From assembly GCA_017454565.1 (NCBI GenBank), contig JAFTCS010000031.1:1-5817 (forward strand): a stretch of 5,817 bases of DNA, in the 5' to 3' direction. The notes beneath the pieces are model-generated. The model did not search any database and was not told where the DNA came from. It saw nothing but the letters and a program-made list of their open reading frames with translations. The position numbers and the translations under genes are program-made. This document shows, in pieces, positions 4,237 to 5,817 of this stretch (positions are counted from its first letter, which is position 1; each line of letters starts with the position of its first letter). The DNA is from Clostridia bacterium (GTDB lineage Bacteria; Bacillota; Clostridia; Oscillospirales; Acutalibacteraceae).

Positions 4237-5652
4237 ATGATACATAAGTATCAGCTTAACGGATACAATATCTGTCTGGATGTTCACAGCGGAGCAGTTC
4301 ATGTGCTGGACGATATCGCTTATGACGTACTTGATTACTGCGATGAAAATATGACAAAGGAAGCTCCCGGAAAAATGCTCGATGCTTTGTCAGAAAAATA
4401 CAGCCGGGATGACCTTTTGGAAACATACGATGCTCTTTATGAACTTTATGATATGGGGCAGCTTTTCAGTCCTGATGATTACGAGCAGTTTGCAGACCTG
4501 ATGACAAAGGCGCCCATAAAATCCATGTGCATCAATATTTCCCATGACTGCAACCTGAGATGCGAATACTGCTTTGCAGCAAAGGGGGATTTCGGTCAGG
4601 GCAGGTGCCTTATGTCGCTGGAAACTGCTAAAAAGGCCATTGATTTTATCATTGCAAATTCAGGCACAAGGCATAACTTAGAGGTCGATTTCTTCGGCGG
4701 CGAACCGCTTATGAACTTCGATGTGGTAAAGCAGACTGTTGAATATGCCAGAAGCATAGAAAAGCAGCATAACAAGAACTTCCGCTTTACAATAACCACC
4801 AACGGACTGCTGCTGGATGACGACAAGATAGATTTCATCAACCGTGAGATGAACAATGTGGTAATGTCACTTGACGGCCGCAAGGAAATAAATGACAAGC
4901 TGCGTGTGACCCCTAACGGCAAGGGCTGTTATGATATTATTGTGCCAAAGTACCAGAAGCTCGTTTCAAAACGCGGCGGCAAGGATTACTATATTAGAGG
5001 AACTTTCACCACATACAGCAAGGATTTCACCGCCGACGTCCTGCACATGAAGGAGCTGGGCTTTGAGCAGCTTTCGATCGAGCCGGTAGTCTCCGACCCT
5101 AAGCTGGACTATTCCATAAAGGAAGCCGACCTGTCTATGGTGTTCAACGAGTATGAGCGTCTGGCAAAGACTCTTATCGACATGAGAAAGCGCGGAGAGT
5201 TTTTTAATTTCTTCCACTTTATGATAGATCTGGATCAGGGTCCCTGCGCTATAAAGCGTCTGCGCGGCTGTGGCTGCGGAAACGAGTATGTTGCCGTGAC
5301 TCCTCAGGGAGATATTTATCCCTGCCACCAGTTTGTAGGCGAGGAAAAATACAAAATGGGCAACCTCAACGACGGCACCTTCGATCAGGACATGAAGCTG
5401 CGTTTTGCAAAGGCAAATGTGTATTCAAAGACCAACTGCAAAAACTGCTGGGCGAAGTTCTACTGCAGCGGCGGCTGCAATGCAAACAACTATCAGTACG
5501 AGGGCGACATCCTCAAGTCTCACAAGGTGGGCTGCGAGCTTGAAAAGAAGCGTCTGGAATGTGCTATTATGATAAAGGCAGCTCTGGCGGATTATCAGGA
5601 CGAGCAGAAAAGCACCTGCGACAGTGACGACTGCTTTGTGGAGTGCAGATGA
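4237..5652 (+). CDS. scfB: SCIFF peptide maturase, radical SAM/SPASM enzyme
   Basis: ScfB cleaves S-adenosylmethionine reductively and uses the 5'-deoxyadenosyl radical to form thioether bridges from cysteine sulfurs to threonine in the ScfA core. The protein has 471 aa from the ATG at 4237. The N-terminal ~90 residues match the precursor-binding (RRE-like) domain, opening MIHKYQLNGYNICLDVHSG. The radical SAM motif CNLRCEYC gives C105, C109 and C112 for the [4Fe-4S] cluster; GGEP at 154-157 and ITTNG at 186-190 help bind SAM. The C-terminal SPASM region supplies ligands for two auxiliary clusters: C337, C345, C347, C363 and then C401, C404, C410, C414 (CKNCWAKFYCSGGC) and C433. All expected motifs are present. 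Unusually, the protein ends in STCDSDDCFVECR, adding C461, C466 and C470. It lies 81 bases after scfA and is probably expressed by read-through of the hairpin between them. The inverted repeat begins four bases after its stop. Confidence 0.97.
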   Translation: MIHKYQLNGYNICLDVHSGAVHVLDDIAYDVLDYCDENMTKEAPGKMLDALSEKYSRDDLLETYDALYELYDMGQLFSPDDYEQFADLMTKAPIKSMCINISHDCNLRCEYCFAAKGDFGQGRCLMSLETAKKAIDFIIANSGTRHNLEVDFFGGEPLMNFDVVKQTVEYARSIEKQHNKNFRFTITTNGLLLDDDKIDFINREMNNVVMSLDGRKEINDKLRVTPNGKGCYDIIVPKYQKLVSKRGGKDYYIRGTFTTYSKDFTADVLHMKELGFEQLSIEPVVSDPKLDYSIKEADLSMVFNEYERLAKTLIDMRKRGEFFNFFHFMIDLDQGPCAIKRLRGCGCGNEYVAVTPQGDIYPCHQFVGEEKYKMGNLNDGTFDQDMKLRFAKANVYSKTNCKNCWAKFYCSGGCNANNYQYEGDILKSHKVGCELEKKRLECAIMIKAALADYQDEQKSTCDSDDCFVECR

Positions 5653-5656
5653 ATCC

Positions 5657-5684
5657 GTTGCCCTGGAAATCCCGGTAGGGCAAC
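5657..5684 (+). repeat. Hairpin directly after scfB
   Basis: GTTGCCCT (5657-5664) and AGGGCAAC (5677-5684) form a perfect 8-bp stem around a 12-base loop. It starts four bases after the scfB stop. What follows is CGCACGAAAAC rather than a T run, so it is a poor intrinsic terminator but could block 3' exonucleases. Its right arm is part of the inverted repeat. Confidence 0.65.
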
Positions 5685-5726
5685 CGCACGAAAACAATTG
5701 TAAATTTTGTTTATTTGCTCCAAAAG
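5678..5726 (-). repeat. Right copy of inverted repeat flanking scfA-scfB
   Basis: Read on the minus strand this 49-base element begins CTTTTGGAGCAAATAAA and ends GTGCGGTTGCCC, matching 3849-3896 at about 44 of 49 positions. The two copies point toward each other and enclose about 1.78 kb containing the promoter, scfA and scfB. The 16-base core TTTTCGTGCGGTTGCC (5679-5694, minus strand) is also nearly identical to 124-139. Confidence 0.8.
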
Positions 5727-5734
5727 TTAAACGT

Positions 5735-5760
5735 CCTGCCTCTCGGCAGGGAGCAGTTTT
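5735..5760 (+). terminator. Possible terminator downstream of scfB
   Basis: CCTGCC (5735-5740) and GGCAGG (5745-5750) form a 6-bp GC-rich stem with a TCTC loop, followed after GAGCAG by TTTT (5757-5760). The T run is short and displaced, so this is a weak candidate, but it is the best terminator-like structure after scfB in the window. Confidence 0.35.
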
Positions 5761-5775
5761 ATCCGTGCTGTCAGT

Positions 5776-5806
5776 AGGGGACGCCCTCTTGTGCAGGGCG
5801 TCCCCT
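5776..5806. repeat. Long perfect hairpin near the right edge
   Basis: AGGGGACGCCCT (5776-5787) pairs perfectly with AGGGCGTCCCCT (5795-5806), a 12-bp GC-rich stem with a 7-base loop. The following bases CTGTCAAAACA give no T run on either side, so it is better read as part of the intergenic repeat block (about 5653-5817, no gene seen) than as a normal terminator. The block runs to the edge of the window. Confidence 0.6.
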
Positions 5807-5817
5807 CTGTCAAAACA

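Noticed and set aside
3849..5726. Transposon or integron ends around scfA-scfB
   Set aside because: No transposase or integrase is present and no target-site duplication could be identified next to the inverted copies, so only an inverted repeat is reported.

Overview
The window looks like a chromosomal stretch from a Gram-positive anaerobe of the class Clostridia, most likely an Oscillospiraceae/Ruminococcus-type genome. Three things point there: Firmicute-style promoters (TTGACA/TTGAAA, 17-bp spacer, TATAAT-like -10) with purine-rich ribosome binding sites; the gene order tgt - yajC - DUF3792/TIGR04086-like membrane protein - SCIFF peptide - SCIFF maturase, which I recall as typical of Clostridia; and GC-rich hairpin repeats between genes. 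The genus is inferred, not proven. Every protein-coding gene found is on the + strand.

Layout. Positions 1-161 hold an intergenic repeat block with strong hairpins and no gene. A consensus promoter (162-190) drives a two-gene unit: a 250-aa protein with a probable DUF2185/Imm33-type domain (257-1009), overlapping by one base with tgt, tRNA-guanine transglycosylase (1009-2139). An extended -10 promoter (2222-2250) starts a second unit of yajC (2284-2742) and an unrecognised 135-aa protein (2767-3174), ended by a very good intrinsic terminator (3184-3221). A four-helix membrane protein of the DUF3792/TIGR04086 type follows (3298-3705). The next 303 bases have no gene but hold repeat modules, the promoter of the RiPP operon and a leader hairpin. 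Then come scfA (4009-4155), encoding the 48-aa six-cysteine SCIFF/ranthipeptide precursor, a terminator-like hairpin (4176-4213), and scfB (4237-5652), the radical SAM/SPASM maturase. The last 165 bases are again intergenic repeat with several hairpins.

How the genes relate. tgt and yajC are a classical bacterial neighbourhood, usually followed by secD/secF. Here a SCIFF RiPP operon lies just beyond yajC, so secDF may come after the window. ScfB is expected to bind the ScfA leader through its N-terminal domain and form Cys-to-Thr thioether bridges in the cysteine-rich core. The hairpin between scfA and scfB would let precursor be made in excess of enzyme. No protease or exporter for the mature peptide lies in the window.

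The most notable new observations are: (i) a 48/49-bp, roughly 90% identical repeat in inverted orientation on either side of scfA-scfB; (ii) a 16-bp core of that repeat exactly 22 bp upstream of the -35 box of two different promoters; (iii) the attenuator-like hairpin inside the RiPP operon; and (iv) a cysteine-bearing C-terminal tail on ScfB.
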